A DNA stretch of 32,055 nucleotides from UMGS1519 sp963621885. Its GTDB lineage: Bacteria; Actinomycetota; Coriobacteriia; Coriobacteriales; Eggerthellaceae. Positions 15,301 through 23,724 of this stretch are shown one piece after another (positions within the stretch are counted from its first letter, which is position 1; every line of letters starts with the position of its first letter). The stretch covers positions 1 to 32,055 of the forward strand of contig CAVFFT010000025.1 of the NCBI GenBank assembly GCA_963621885.1, read 5' to 3'. The notes below the pieces were generated by a model. That model did not search any database. It was not told the origin of the DNA and saw only the letters and a list, made by a program, of their open reading frames with translations. Both the position numbers and the translations under genes were made by a program.

Positions 15301-18220
15301 AGGTTCCATCCGGCTGGCCGGAGTAGCCATAACTGTTTGCGGTGATTTCCCAGACAATAGTCCCACGCGAATTCTGGATTACGCTCTTGGCGATCTCGTT
15401 GTTAACCCTTCGCTTGCAATAGTCGTAATCACTGTCGCTAACATTGCCGGCGGTCAATTTCGCGTCGTTGTAGTAGGTTCTCGTCGAAAAGGGGGTGGGA
15501 TTGACCATATGCGCCTGATAGCTAATCACCAAAGGCGTCGACGCACTCGGCTTGACGGTGGCGCCGTCTTTCTCGACCGATATGCTTCCCTTGAATGTGA
15601 TCTTATAGGATGAATACTTGCCGTTGCTTCCGTTACCTGACAAAACGATTTCATAAAGGCTCTTATCCACGGCAATGCCATCGATAGTCAGCGTGATGCC
15701 ATCCAAGTCTTCCTGGGTGAAATACATAGTGTTTATGCCGTTGCGGGAAGTGTCGACATAGGTATCGCCCGCGTCAAGTTCCGAATAGATGGAGGTCTTC
15801 CATTTAGACCAATCGTCAGCCTGTTCAACGAAGCTCTTGTCCATGCTCGCGACTCTCGCACGCTGACTCGTTGAGCTGGTCCAGCCGTTTACCGTATTCG
15901 TATAGGACTTGGCGGGACCAACATAGGTCTCCCAGTCGGTAATGACCGATTTGTAGCTGATCGTGTAAGCATAAGTGCCATATTCAGCGGGAATAGTGTA
16001 GGTGAACGAGGTCGACCCCGCCGTCAGCTGAATCGAATCCCGCGCCGCGACGGACCCGTCCTGCTTATAGAAAACCACCGTCGCTACGCTATCACCGAAT
16101 TCCTGGTTCGGACCAAGTTTGTCCGTTAAGACAAGTCCGCCCACATCGGTCGGAGTGGCGCTTTTCGCCCGCTCATTGCCCGAGATGACCCAATCGATCG
16201 TTCCGTCGGAATTGATATTCGGCGAATTCTTCACCAGCACGTTCTTGACGACCTTGAAAGACGAGACGGAACTCGACCGGTTCAAATCCGGATAGCTTGA
16301 AGCCGGAGAACCAACGTTGCCAACCTGCACGCAGTTATACTTTTGGCTGGAATCGCCAACCTGGCCAACGTTAGCCGAACGCTTCCAATACTCGTCGCTA
16401 AAGGTGAGGTAGGTATTAACGGTCACTATGTCACCGGGACGTATCTCGGAAATGGTCGCTGACCACGCGGAAGTCGAAATCTGATTGAAATTGTCCCAGG
16501 TAAGGGTTTCACTCTTGCCATCCGAATGGGTGACGGTAATGGACTTTATACCCGATTCCTTGTAGTACTTGGCATCAAGCGGACTCTCCAGGTAATCGTA
16601 AATCGGCACGTTATACATCGTGTACCGGTTGTCAGCGGGGGACGTGATAGTCACCGTGAAATTCTGAGTCTGCGTTGCCCAATCGTATGTCGAGGTCGTT
16701 TTCGAAGTCGACAGGTAATTGCTAACGTATGTCGAGCAATCAGCGCTTACGGGATTCGTGTCATCCGCACTTGCGGTCGCCGTATTCTTGATGCTGCGCG
16801 CCGCCATCGCATCGGTGGTGCTATCAGCCTCCTTGGCCGCTTTCACCGCCAGAGCAACACCATCCTTATTGAGCTTCACTTTGAAAGTCACAACGGCGGA
16901 AGAGCCAATCTCAAGATCGCCGATATTCCAACCGTTAATATTTCCCGAAGCATCGCGAAGAGCCTCGGCTTGCGATGTCGTAACCCTCCCGTCTTTCGAA
17001 ACGCTCACAAGCTTCATCGTGCCCAGATCGACTTTCGCCTTGCTTGCGGTATCGAACAGGTCGGTCACTTTGACATTTGTCAGCTTGTAAGTGTTGTCGC
17101 TCCCCGCGGAAACGGTCACGCAATAGGTAAGGTAGCCTTCGCTATCAAGGCTTGCGCTCTTGTCGCGCGGGCGGCTTGGACTACTGCTCGAAACATAGGG
17201 GCCACTATTTATGAGGTCGCTCGTTTTCTCTATGCTCAGATTGCGCACAATCTCGAGCTTAGAAAAGGTCACCACCGCCGTGGAATTGCCAAATACCAGG
17301 TCGGCGTCAAATGATTCCGTAGTCTGCTTCGACGTATCGAAAGAGCCAGAAATCTTCACCGTCGCGGCGAGAATCTTGCCGCTCTTTTCCGTTACATAAC
17401 CATCGTCGTACGTGAGGGTGAGAAAGTTGTTTCCTTCGGCGTCTTGGATGATTTCGAAATCGCCAACACCATTGTTCGCGGAATCCCAATCGGCCGTGCT
17501 GTCGTGCAAACGGCCGCTCGTGGTCCCCTGCCCCACCTTGATGAGATTGGGAACGCGGCAGATAAGCTTATCGCCCGCTACAAAGGGATAGCTGCCATCC
17601 GCCTCAAGCGCGGCCTTCGTGTCGATGACGATGTTTGCGGTGTAGTTGGCGCTCCGGCTCAAGCCGCCTTCGAAATCCGCGCGGGTGTCAATCGGTTCGG
17701 TTCCGGTGATGTCATAGGTCTTCGTGGTAGTTCCACTGGTCAAGCTCAGTTTCACGCTCTTCACATAGGAATTCGCGTTGAAGGTCGCAGCTTCGCGCGC
17801 CTCGTCTTCCCCGGCAACAGAGGGAGTGTCCTCTTCTCCTTCGGACGCAAGAGAAGCGTCATTTCCTTCAACGCTGCCAGACTCCGCACCGCTCTCTGCG
17901 TCATTCGCATCGGAAGAGCCTGCTGAGCCGTCGAGGTCGCCCGAATCGTCGCCAGCCGAAACGCCACCAGTCGCCGCGTCCGAATCCGCAGAAGAAGAAT
18001 CGCCCTCCGAGGGCTCCTCACTACCAGCCGCCCCGTTTGAGCCACTTGAGGCATTATCGTCCGATGCGCCTTCATCCTGGCTGCCAGTGAACTGCGCCGC
18101 CTCGCTCTGCTGCGTGGGCTCCGCGTATGCCGAATACTGCGTTATCGGAAGAAAACCGATAACAAGCAATACCGACAATGCGGTCGCGATAATCCTGCTG
18201 CTCAAGCTCTTCGTCTGCAT
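12320..18220 (-). CDS. Giant wall-anchored adhesin with SpaA-like and Cna-B domains
   Basis: 1966 residues from the ATG at 18220, behind GGAGGAG. A signal peptide (1-34) precedes a long Asp/Ser/Glu/Ala-rich stretch (about 35-145). A first beta-rich adhesin-like domain (about 150-340) leads to several extended repeat domains (about 340-1230) with phrases such as FKVVKNVLVKNSPNINSDGT and NEIAKSVIQNSRGTIVWEI, resembling DUF11/isopeptide-type stalks. Two SpaA/prealbumin-like domains (about 1250-1475) contain YRLVETQAPEGYVLDETPHY and YQLVETKAPAGYEKSG. Three Cna-B domains follow, then an acidic linker, PYAKTG (about 1909), a membrane helix and RRSSRKP. One Cna-B domain carries a long Asp/Ala insertion. 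It is likely a stalked adhesin with covalently cross-linked domains; the ligand is unknown. No pilin motif is evident. Confidence 0.92.
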   Translation of the reverse strand: MQTKSLSSRIIATALSVLLVIGFLPITQYSAYAEPTQQSEAAQFTGSQDEGASDDNASSGSNGAAGSEEPSEGDSSSADSDAATGGVSAGDDSGDLDGSAGSSDANDAESGAESGSVEGNDASLASEGEEDTPSVAGEDEAREAATFNANSYVKSVKLSLTSGTTTKTYDITGTEPIDTRADFEGGLSRSANYTANIVIDTKAALEADGSYPFVAGDKLICRVPNLIKVGQGTTSGRLHDSTADWDSANNGVGDFEIIQDAEGNNFLTLTYDDGYVTEKSGKILAATVKISGSFDTSKQTTESFDADLVFGNSTAVVTFSKLEIVRNLSIEKTSDLINSGPYVSSSSPSRPRDKSASLDSEGYLTYCVTVSAGSDNTYKLTNVKVTDLFDTASKAKVDLGTMKLVSVSKDGRVTTSQAEALRDASGNINGWNIGDLEIGSSAVVTFKVKLNKDGVALAVKAAKEADSTTDAMAARSIKNTATASADDTNPVSADCSTYVSNYLSTSKTTSTYDWATQTQNFTVTITSPADNRYTMYNVPIYDYLESPLDAKYYKESGIKSITVTHSDGKSETLTWDNFNQISTSAWSATISEIRPGDIVTVNTYLTFSDEYWKRSANVGQVGDSSQKYNCVQVGNVGSPASSYPDLNRSSSVSSFKVVKNVLVKNSPNINSDGTIDWVISGNERAKSATPTDVGGLVLTDKLGPNQEFGDSVATVVFYKQDGSVAARDSIQLTAGSTSFTYTIPAEYGTYAYTISYKSVITDWETYVGPAKSYTNTVNGWTSSTSQRARVASMDKSFVEQADDWSKWKTSIYSELDAGDTYVDTSRNGINTMYFTQEDLDGITLTIDGIAVDKSLYEIVLSGNGSNGKYSSYKITFKGSISVEKDGATVKPSASTPLVISYQAHMVNPTPFSTRTYYNDAKLTAGNVSDSDYDYCKRRVNNEIAKSVIQNSRGTIVWEITANSYGYSGQPDGTCVITDTLPAGVSYVNAYVSSPTYSRYGNIDSVDSTVNEDGTTTLTIKLSGLKHDEVCKAHPSDNNYYYQFRFRIETKVTDPEYLYGGTSKDFTYENTASLTDRYGNKKTASRTAEMQHIAMKKTMEYNEVTAPYAQFSILANQEKLDLNPDGDTVGIVDVSSKTLSIDTKSIAVVDMATGSSVPFTVDTSKMAENKLTISVPDNKYVKITYQAQVIGVTGKDVEVGNSAYYDAYKSTSEENTIKKTVTILSAAGESTSEPMVYLSKKDESAAALGGATYRLESYDQVAKVWKTLRTGITSISDSSKKGLKVESLELDTLYRLVETQAPEGYVLDETPHYFVLVRDSEPTVSYPDGVDSDDVLVGTPGSIINAYNAPYTKVRFVKNSADGVQLSGAEFAIYKVTDDGAVDSTPALDANGNKAVFTTSADAMNEISLAPGTYQLVETKAPAGYEKSGPVTFVVAGNADRTVTVNGATVQSGKDDQVSGAISVTDETITTSLKVTKAWDDCSDFEKLRPATAKVALYADYDDGNGLVAVCDENGAAVTAELNEDGDWTASFDDLSVMKEGKKISYTVKEIDSASGEVVESGATMSNGYTVSVSDTTGDVAGGVDNAYAVTVTNAYSPQTTSLNVTKTWDDADNQDGKRPSSVTVQLFANGKAVEGLKVELNETNGWTAGFDSLEACDSDGNVIVYTVKELDADNGNAPVEFGGETKSGYTVELVSASYAGYPDGAVPIEKVAASDSGNDGDDADAADANADAADATDGDTDAGNAASDGDAGVAPSGPESEEAGKDDAQAGRSISYAIKNVHEVEKTSVEVAKEWVGDDESMRPASIMVELLKNGEVADTATIEPDENGEWKHSFADLDKYEAGEEIDYAVRETEVPEGYTSEISGDKDSGFVIINTKIETPVTPDEADDSGEGSNSDEAEESSSPDQPYAKTGAQAPANNLGLILLFAAAIAGIGGVCVAFAIRRSSRKPAAAISAAHAKGSERE

Positions 18221-18262
18221 GTCACTCCTCCGCTTGACGAACACGTGCGTCACTCACGTTTG

Positions 18263-18325
18263 AAACTCGCTTGTTTCCCCTGATTGGAAAGCGATTGTTT
18301 GTTGTGTTTTAAACTCGCTTGTTTC
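18263..18325. repeat. 15-bp direct repeat upstream of the giant adhesin
   Basis: AAACTCGCTTGTTTC is perfect at 18263-18277 and 18311-18325, spaced 48 bp apart. Each copy has dyad ends (AAAC-N6-GTTT). They lie 43 and 91 bp before the ATG at 18220, in the 128-bp gap between two adhesin genes. They could be paired binding sites for a regulator. Confidence 0.6.
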
Positions 18326-18348
18326 AGATAAATCATTCGAGATAAGAG

Positions 18349-20892
18349 CTACTCGCCCCTTTTGCCCTTCACGCTCTGCGCGTGAACCCGCGCATGGGCC
18401 GCACCCGAAATCGCTCCCGACACCCCGCCGAAACGCCGCGATGCGAAAACAAACGCCGCGCCCGCAGCAGCGATTCCTGCCGCAACCAGCAGAATCAGCC
18501 CCAGATTGTTGTCAGGCGCCTGCGCGCCGGTCTTGGCGTAGGGATGCTCAGGCGTAGCGGGCTCGTCGGGCTCATCCGGATTATCGGGTTCATCAGGCTC
18601 TTCGGGATTCTCAGGTTCATCAGGCGTATTGGTGATCACAAAGCCTGATTCCATATCACCGGACACCTCAGAGGTGTAGCCTGCGGGAACCTCGGCCTCC
18701 CTCACCGAGTACTCGATCAGCGTGCCGTCCTCGTATTTCTCCAAGCCTGAGAATTCATGCTTCCATTCGCCATCCTCATCGGGCTCAATGGTCGCGGTGT
18801 CAATAACCTCGCCATTCTTCAAAAGTTCGACCGTAATTGAAGCCGGACGCGCGTTCTCGTCATCGCCGACCCATTTCTTAACCACGCCAACAGTTGTCTT
18901 CTCGGTCTCGGGAGTATTCGTGATAGTGAATCCGTTTTGAGCATCGCCCGCGACCGTCGAGTCATAGCCCTCAATGGCACGCTCTTTAACCGTATAGGCA
19001 TACTCGTTCCCGTTCACATCCGTCTTGGGAAGATTCTTGAAGGTGGTCTTCCAAACGCCATCGTCATCCGCCTTCACGGTCTGGTAACCGACATAAACCC
19101 CATCGCGATAGAGCTCGAAAGAGATCTCTTCAGGTCGCTGGTCCTCTTTGCCCGCGTCATCCCAGACTTTTGTCGCGGATACTTCCACAGGATACTCGGT
19201 GCTGCCAAGGATGAAGGTGCCGTTGGAGCCGATAGCGCCACCACGGGTATCCGACCGGTTGCCAGTGATGAACACGGTCGCTTCCGCCACGGCAGCTTGC
19301 ACGTCGGAATCACTTTCCTTCAGATTATTGTTCAGGCACAGCTCTTCGCCCTTGGCCATATTCAATGTCCCTTTAAGCTTATTGAACGGCACTTCCGTAC
19401 CGTCATCGTAGAGCCAGCGGTAGGCACCGCCACCAAGCATCGAGGCAGACACCTCGTATTGCGGATTGCCGCTATGGCTTCCATATCCCATAGAAGCCAG
19501 CACATAGAGCTCGTTAGCCGAATTGCTGTCAGCGCTATTGCCGTAGAAGACCGCTCCATTTGTCAGCTTGACAGTCGTCTTAGACGCAGGGCAGCCCGCA
19601 TAACCGCCGCCCGCCGCAGATGCCGAATTGCCGGTAATCACAGCATTTCCAAGATAAAGTTCGGCGCTATGCCAATCCTTATAGGCGCTTGAAACGCCAT
19701 TGATGTAGATGGCGCCGCCACCAAATGACGAGTTGCCGTCTCCGTCATTCGTCATCTGATTGTTGGTGATGGTGCCCGCACTGATTTTCGCAACGCAGTA
19801 GGTGGGATCGCCACCCGAACCCTGTGCGCTATAGCCATACTGGATAAAGATGCCGCCACCCGCAGAGCCTGCGGTGTTGCCATCGACCGTTCCACCCGTC
19901 ATCGTCAGGGTTGAGCCGCCATAGGTCATGAAATCGTAGAATGAGCCAATAGAAATGCCGCCGCCCCGTTCATAGGCAGCGTTATTCGAAATCGTGCCGC
20001 CGGAAAAATTAACGGACGCGCCGCGCCAAGCACAGACGCCGCCACCGGTGCCTCCGTAACTCTTCGCAAGTGCGCTATCGGTCCCCTTCACAGCAGTGTT
20101 TCCCGTAATCAGACCACTCGATATATTCACGACAGCGTGATTATCAGCGCAGATGCCAGCGCCATACGTCGCCATATTGCCGGTGATGGTGCCGCCTTCA
20201 AGGTTGACCGTGCTATTGCTTGCATAGACACCGCCACCAGCTTCCGGGTACCAGCCATTCGAGGTTTGGTAAGCGTTGTTTTGCAGCGTCGCATCAGCGC
20301 CAATGGTTAAAACGCCTTTCGAATAGACGCCGACTAGCGAACCGCCGCAACCCTCGCCGTTGCTCTTCCCTCGCGCCCCATTCCCAAGACCACCATCCAG
20401 AACGATATTCTTGAGCGTGAGATTCGCGCCATCGGAAAGATGCACAAGCTCACCGGTATATTCGGCTTCGCGCATCATCGTCTTGCCGCCAAGGTCCCAG
20501 GTTTCAGTCGTACCGGATAGATCGAGGGCGCCACTCACCCAGATGATGTCGGAGCCATACTTCTCCATGAGCTCTTTCGCCTTCGCGAAAGTCTTGACCG
20601 GCTGCGCTTCAGTACCCGGATTGGAATCGTCGCCCGTCTCGCCATTCACGTAGACGTTGTCGCCGGGTTCAAGGGACTCGTTTGCCGGCTCATTCGCCAC
20701 CGCTGGCTCGGAAGAAAGCAAGGAATCATCTTCCCCGGCATCCTCGGATGAGGGCAAATCCACGGCCGTCGGTTCGTCTCCGAGCGAGAAGACCAGTGGC
20801 GCCTCGTCGGCCCAAGCAACCGGAATCGCCATAAGGCAGAAAACTGCCGCCACCATTAGACATGTAAGTACCCCGTTTATGCTGCGTTTCAA
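18349..20892 (-). CDS. Wall-anchored beta-helix adhesin with two Cna-B domains
   Basis: 847 residues from a TTG at 20890-20892; AAGGAAG lies about six bases upstream and the next residues, KRSINGVLTCLMVAAVFCL, form a good signal peptide ending AWA-DE at about 28. After an acidic stretch, residues about 75-560 form a parallel beta-helix built from Pmp-like turns such as GGTITGNMATYGAG, GGTISNNAAYERGGGIS and GGTVDGNTAGSAGGGIF. Two Cna-B domains follow (about 575-755; TKVWDDAGKEDQRPEEISF and KKWVGDDENARPASITVEL), then a PEEPDEPDNP linker, PYAKTG (about 784), a membrane helix and a basic tail. The beta-helix is probably a rigid stalk that binds glycans or host surfaces, or a carbohydrate-active scaffold; no catalytic residues can be assigned. 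It is a close paralogue of the gene at 21003. Confidence 0.93.
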   Translation of the reverse strand: MKRSINGVLTCLMVAAVFCLMAIPVAWADEAPLVFSLGDEPTAVDLPSSEDAGEDDSLLSSEPAVANEPANESLEPGDNVYVNGETGDDSNPGTEAQPVKTFAKAKELMEKYGSDIIWVSGALDLSGTTETWDLGGKTMMREAEYTGELVHLSDGANLTLKNIVLDGGLGNGARGKSNGEGCGGSLVGVYSKGVLTIGADATLQNNAYQTSNGWYPEAGGGVYASNSTVNLEGGTITGNMATYGAGICADNHAVVNISSGLITGNTAVKGTDSALAKSYGGTGGGVCAWRGASVNFSGGTISNNAAYERGGGISIGSFYDFMTYGGSTLTMTGGTVDGNTAGSAGGGIFIQYGYSAQGSGGDPTYCVAKISAGTITNNQMTNDGDGNSSFGGGAIYINGVSSAYKDWHSAELYLGNAVITGNSASAAGGGYAGCPASKTTVKLTNGAVFYGNSADSNSANELYVLASMGYGSHSGNPQYEVSASMLGGGAYRWLYDDGTEVPFNKLKGTLNMAKGEELCLNNNLKESDSDVQAAVAEATVFITGNRSDTRGGAIGSNGTFILGSTEYPVEVSATKVWDDAGKEDQRPEEISFELYRDGVYVGYQTVKADDDGVWKTTFKNLPKTDVNGNEYAYTVKERAIEGYDSTVAGDAQNGFTITNTPETEKTTVGVVKKWVGDDENARPASITVELLKNGEVIDTATIEPDEDGEWKHEFSGLEKYEDGTLIEYSVREAEVPAGYTSEVSGDMESGFVITNTPDEPENPEEPDEPDNPDEPDEPATPEHPYAKTGAQAPDNNLGLILLVAAGIAAAGAAFVFASRRFGGVSGAISGAAHARVHAQSVKGKRGE

Positions 20893-20962
20893 AATGTCTT
20901 CCTTCCATCAATCAAATGGATTTGGCAAGCAATGGTTAAAGCGAATGGCCGATAAAGCCCCG

Positions 20963-20996
20963 TTGGATATGTCGGAAATCATCCCGACGTATCCAA
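20963..20996 (-). terminator. Strong hairpin just after the 21003 adhesin stop codon
   Basis: TTGGATA-T-GTCGG (20963-20975) pairs with CCGAC-G-TATCCAA (20984-20996), 12 pairs plus one T/G position around an 8-nt loop. It begins seven bases beyond the TAG. There is no T-run after it, so it may protect the 3' end or act as a partial terminator between the two beta-helix genes. Confidence 0.55.
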
Positions 20997-21002
20997 GTCC
21001 CT

Positions 21003-23546
21003 CTAGTTGTTCTCCTGCAAGCTCCCCCTGTTCGAGCGGCGACGAGCGCAAACGCCACAGGCAAGCGCCGCGGCAGCAGCTAACCCCACGGGCAACACCG
21101 AATTGGAGTCACCTGTCTTGGGCGTCACATCACTATCATTCGATTTGCCCGTCTTATCCTTGTCGTTGGTGCTTGGCGAATCGGGTTCTGTCTCGGGCTC
21201 GTCGGAATCATCGGGCTCATCAGGATTCTCGGGTTCATCAGGGATGGGCGGTTTTTCCTTCTCGGTGTTCGTGATAACGAAGCCGTCAGCCGCACTACCC
21301 TCGACCTTCGATTCAAAGCCCTCGACAGTGCTTTCTTCAACCGTGTAGGCATACTCGTGGCCGTCTTCGGAGTCGTACTTCGCCAATCCGGTGAACGAAT
21401 AGCTCCAGTTGCCATCCTCGTCCGCCTCAATCGTGGCGGAATCGAACTTCTCGCCATCGCGAAGCAGATTGACCGTCACGGATGTCGGATGATCGCTGTC
21501 GCCATTCTCGTTGTAGACCCACTTCTTGGTAACATCGACGGAGGTCACACGCGTATTGCAGACTTCTATCCCCGTGGCGGCGTCGCCGGCGACATCCCAC
21601 TTGTAGCCTTCGACATCACGCTCTTTCACGGTGTAGGCGTACTCGTGTCCATCGGCATCAATCTTGGGAAGCTCGGTAAATGAGGTCTTCCATTCGCCCT
21701 TATCGTTGGGCTTGACCGTCTGGAAGCCCACGTACTCCCCGTCGCGATAAAGCTCGATGATGACGGATTCGGGACGCAGTTCATCCTTGTCATTCGCGTC
21801 GTTCCAGCTCTTGGAAACCGAGACCTCGGTGGTGTCAACCGTCTTACCAATGAAGACGCTGCCATTAGAACCAATGCCGCCGCCGTACTGAGGCGCAGAA
21901 TTGCCGGTAATGTGAACCTTGGCAAGAGAAACCGCCTTCTGAACGCCGGCATCAGAGGAATCGAGGCTATTGCTCAGGCGCAGCTGCTCCGTATTGGCCG
22001 CTTTCAACGTGCCAGCAAGCTTGTCGAGCGACACTTCGGTACCGTCGTCGGAAGCCCATTTATAAGCGCCGCCACCGAGCATCGAGGGGCTCACCTTATA
22101 AGTCGGGTCGCCCTTGCTCGCTTGTCCAAGCAGATTCGTCGCGATTACGTAGATTTCCCGTGCCTTGCTCGCTTTCGTCGTCTTGTTACCGTAGAAGACC
22201 GCGCCATTGGCGAGATTCACTTCGGTCTGCGTGGTAGGGCAAGCCGCAAAGCCGCCACCAAGTTCTCCTGCCGTGTTATTGGAAACCTCGACATTTTCCA
22301 GGTAGAGCTCCCCATTCTGGAAAAGGGTCGAATTGACGCCGTTAACGTAGATGCCCCCTCCGCCAAACATATGGCTGCCGTAGCCTTCTCCCGTCACGCT
22401 GTTATTGGTTATGTCGCCGGCGCTTATATAGGCGATGGATTGGGTTGGCACTCCGTTGTTCTTTTCGGCCTTATATCCCGCCTGGATGTAGATGCCGCCA
22501 CCAACAGCGCCCGCCTTGTTGCCGTCAATCGTGCCACCGGTCATATTGAGCACCGAGGACTTATTGTTGAAGACAGTGAACACGCCGACTGCAATGCCAC
22601 CGCCGTTTTCAAACGCGCTGTTTCCGGAAATAACGCCGCCAGACATATTGACTTGGGAGCCGGCATACACACAGATGCCACCACCATGTCCGCTGTATTC
22701 CCTCGTGACGTTTTTGCATTTTCCGAAGGTCGCCTCGTTGCCGGAAATCTCGCCAGCAGTGACATTGACCGTCGAACTGTTCATAGCTGCGATGCCGCCA
22801 CCATATACCGCGGCGTTTCCGCTGATGGTGCCACCGTTCACATTCACTGTGGCGCTCATTGCAAAGACGGCGCCACCGGCTTCCGGATACCAATGGCCCT
22901 CGTTGATCACCTTGTTGTTCTGAAGCTTTGCGCCTGTTGAAATGGTCAGCGTGCTGTCGAAGACGCTCACGAGCGAGCCACCATAGCCTTCAAGACTATC
23001 CGCCAGCACTTGGCCATATGCGCCGTTTTCGACACCGCCATCAATAACGATATTCGTGAGGGTGAGCGAAGATGCATCCGTGATGCGCACCAGCTCGCCA
23101 TGGTAGTCGCTATCGCGCATCATCGTCTTGCCGCCAAGGTCCCAGGTCTCGGTCGCATCCGAAAGGCTGAGCATGCCAGTAACCCAAATAATATCGGAGC
23201 CGTATTTCTCCATGAGCTCTTTTGCCTTGGCGAAAGTCTTCACCGGCTTCGCCTTGGTGCCCGGGTTGGAATCGTCGCCCGTGCTTCCATTCACGTAGAC
23301 AGGGTCTCCCTTGCTTAACGCATCCGCATTCCCAAGAAGAGCATTCCCTTCGAGTTCCTTGGAATCGTCAGCATCGAAATTGCTTGTCGCAATGTCTCCT
23401 TCGTTTGAGGACGCAGAGGAAGCCGGCGTGTTTCCCTCATCCGCGTAGGCATAGGCACAAAAACCCACGACAAGCATGAGAAGCATCGCAAACGCGATTG
23501 CCAATTTCCTAGAACGGAGTGCATTTGTGTTGTTTTTCGTTCTCAT
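21003..23546 (-). CDS. Wall-anchored beta-helix adhesin ending in TPKTG
   Basis: 847 residues from the ATG at 23546, preceded by AGGGGGCAGGA. The signal peptide (MRTKNNTNALRSRKLAIAF...AYAYA, cleaved at about 35) is followed by a short acidic part. A segment nearly identical to the 18349 protein then occurs (TFAKAKELMEKYGSDIIWV, ETWDLGGKTMMR), opening a Pmp-like beta-helix (about 85-585; GGTISGNAAVYGGGIAA, GGTIDGNKAGAVGGGIYI). Two Cna-B domains (SKSWNDANDKDELRPE and TKKWVYNENGDSDHPTS) and a PDEPENPDEPDDSDEPE linker lead to TPKTGDSNS (about 808), a membrane helix and ARRRSNRG. It is the first gene of the island as transcribed. Its sorting motif has Pro in the usual place, unlike its three neighbours, so it might be handled by another sortase. 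Confidence 0.93.
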   Translation of the reverse strand: MRTKNNTNALRSRKLAIAFAMLLMLVVGFCAYAYADEGNTPASSASSNEGDIATSNFDADDSKELEGNALLGNADALSKGDPVYVNGSTGDDSNPGTKAKPVKTFAKAKELMEKYGSDIIWVTGMLSLSDATETWDLGGKTMMRDSDYHGELVRITDASSLTLTNIVIDGGVENGAYGQVLADSLEGYGGSLVSVFDSTLTISTGAKLQNNKVINEGHWYPEAGGAVFAMSATVNVNGGTISGNAAVYGGGIAAMNSSTVNVTAGEISGNEATFGKCKNVTREYSGHGGGICVYAGSQVNMSGGVISGNSAFENGGGIAVGVFTVFNNKSSVLNMTGGTIDGNKAGAVGGGIYIQAGYKAEKNNGVPTQSIAYISAGDITNNSVTGEGYGSHMFGGGGIYVNGVNSTLFQNGELYLENVEVSNNTAGELGGGFAACPTTQTEVNLANGAVFYGNKTTKASKAREIYVIATNLLGQASKGDPTYKVSPSMLGGGAYKWASDDGTEVSLDKLAGTLKAANTEQLRLSNSLDSSDAGVQKAVSLAKVHITGNSAPQYGGGIGSNGSVFIGKTVDTTEVSVSKSWNDANDKDELRPESVIIELYRDGEYVGFQTVKPNDKGEWKTSFTELPKIDADGHEYAYTVKERDVEGYKWDVAGDAATGIEVCNTRVTSVDVTKKWVYNENGDSDHPTSVTVNLLRDGEKFDSATIEADEDGNWSYSFTGLAKYDSEDGHEYAYTVEESTVEGFESKVEGSAADGFVITNTEKEKPPIPDEPENPDEPDDSDEPETEPDSPSTNDKDKTGKSNDSDVTPKTGDSNSVLPVGLAAAAALACGVCARRRSNRGSLQENN

Positions 23547-23724
23547 TCCTGCCCCCTTTATCCGGCAAGCACAAGGCCTTACATAAGAAACCACTCTCCA
23601 TTGAAGCAGACGGCACCAACGCCCCACCAACACTGAGCAGGTCAAACGCGTTAACTTGTCGATTTTTCTGGGAACAGACTGGGTAATTCTTTAAGGGATA
23701 GGCGGACGAAAATGGATTACGGGA

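Noticed and set aside
21912..22940. 342-residue plus-strand open frame opposite the 21003 adhesin
   Set aside because: Antisense to the beta-helix repeats, with no start signal and no family features.
7944..23546. Pilus operon
   Set aside because: Multiple Cna-B proteins with a sortase suggest pili, but no class C sortase or clear pilin motif was found and the domain layout fits monomeric stalked adhesins better.
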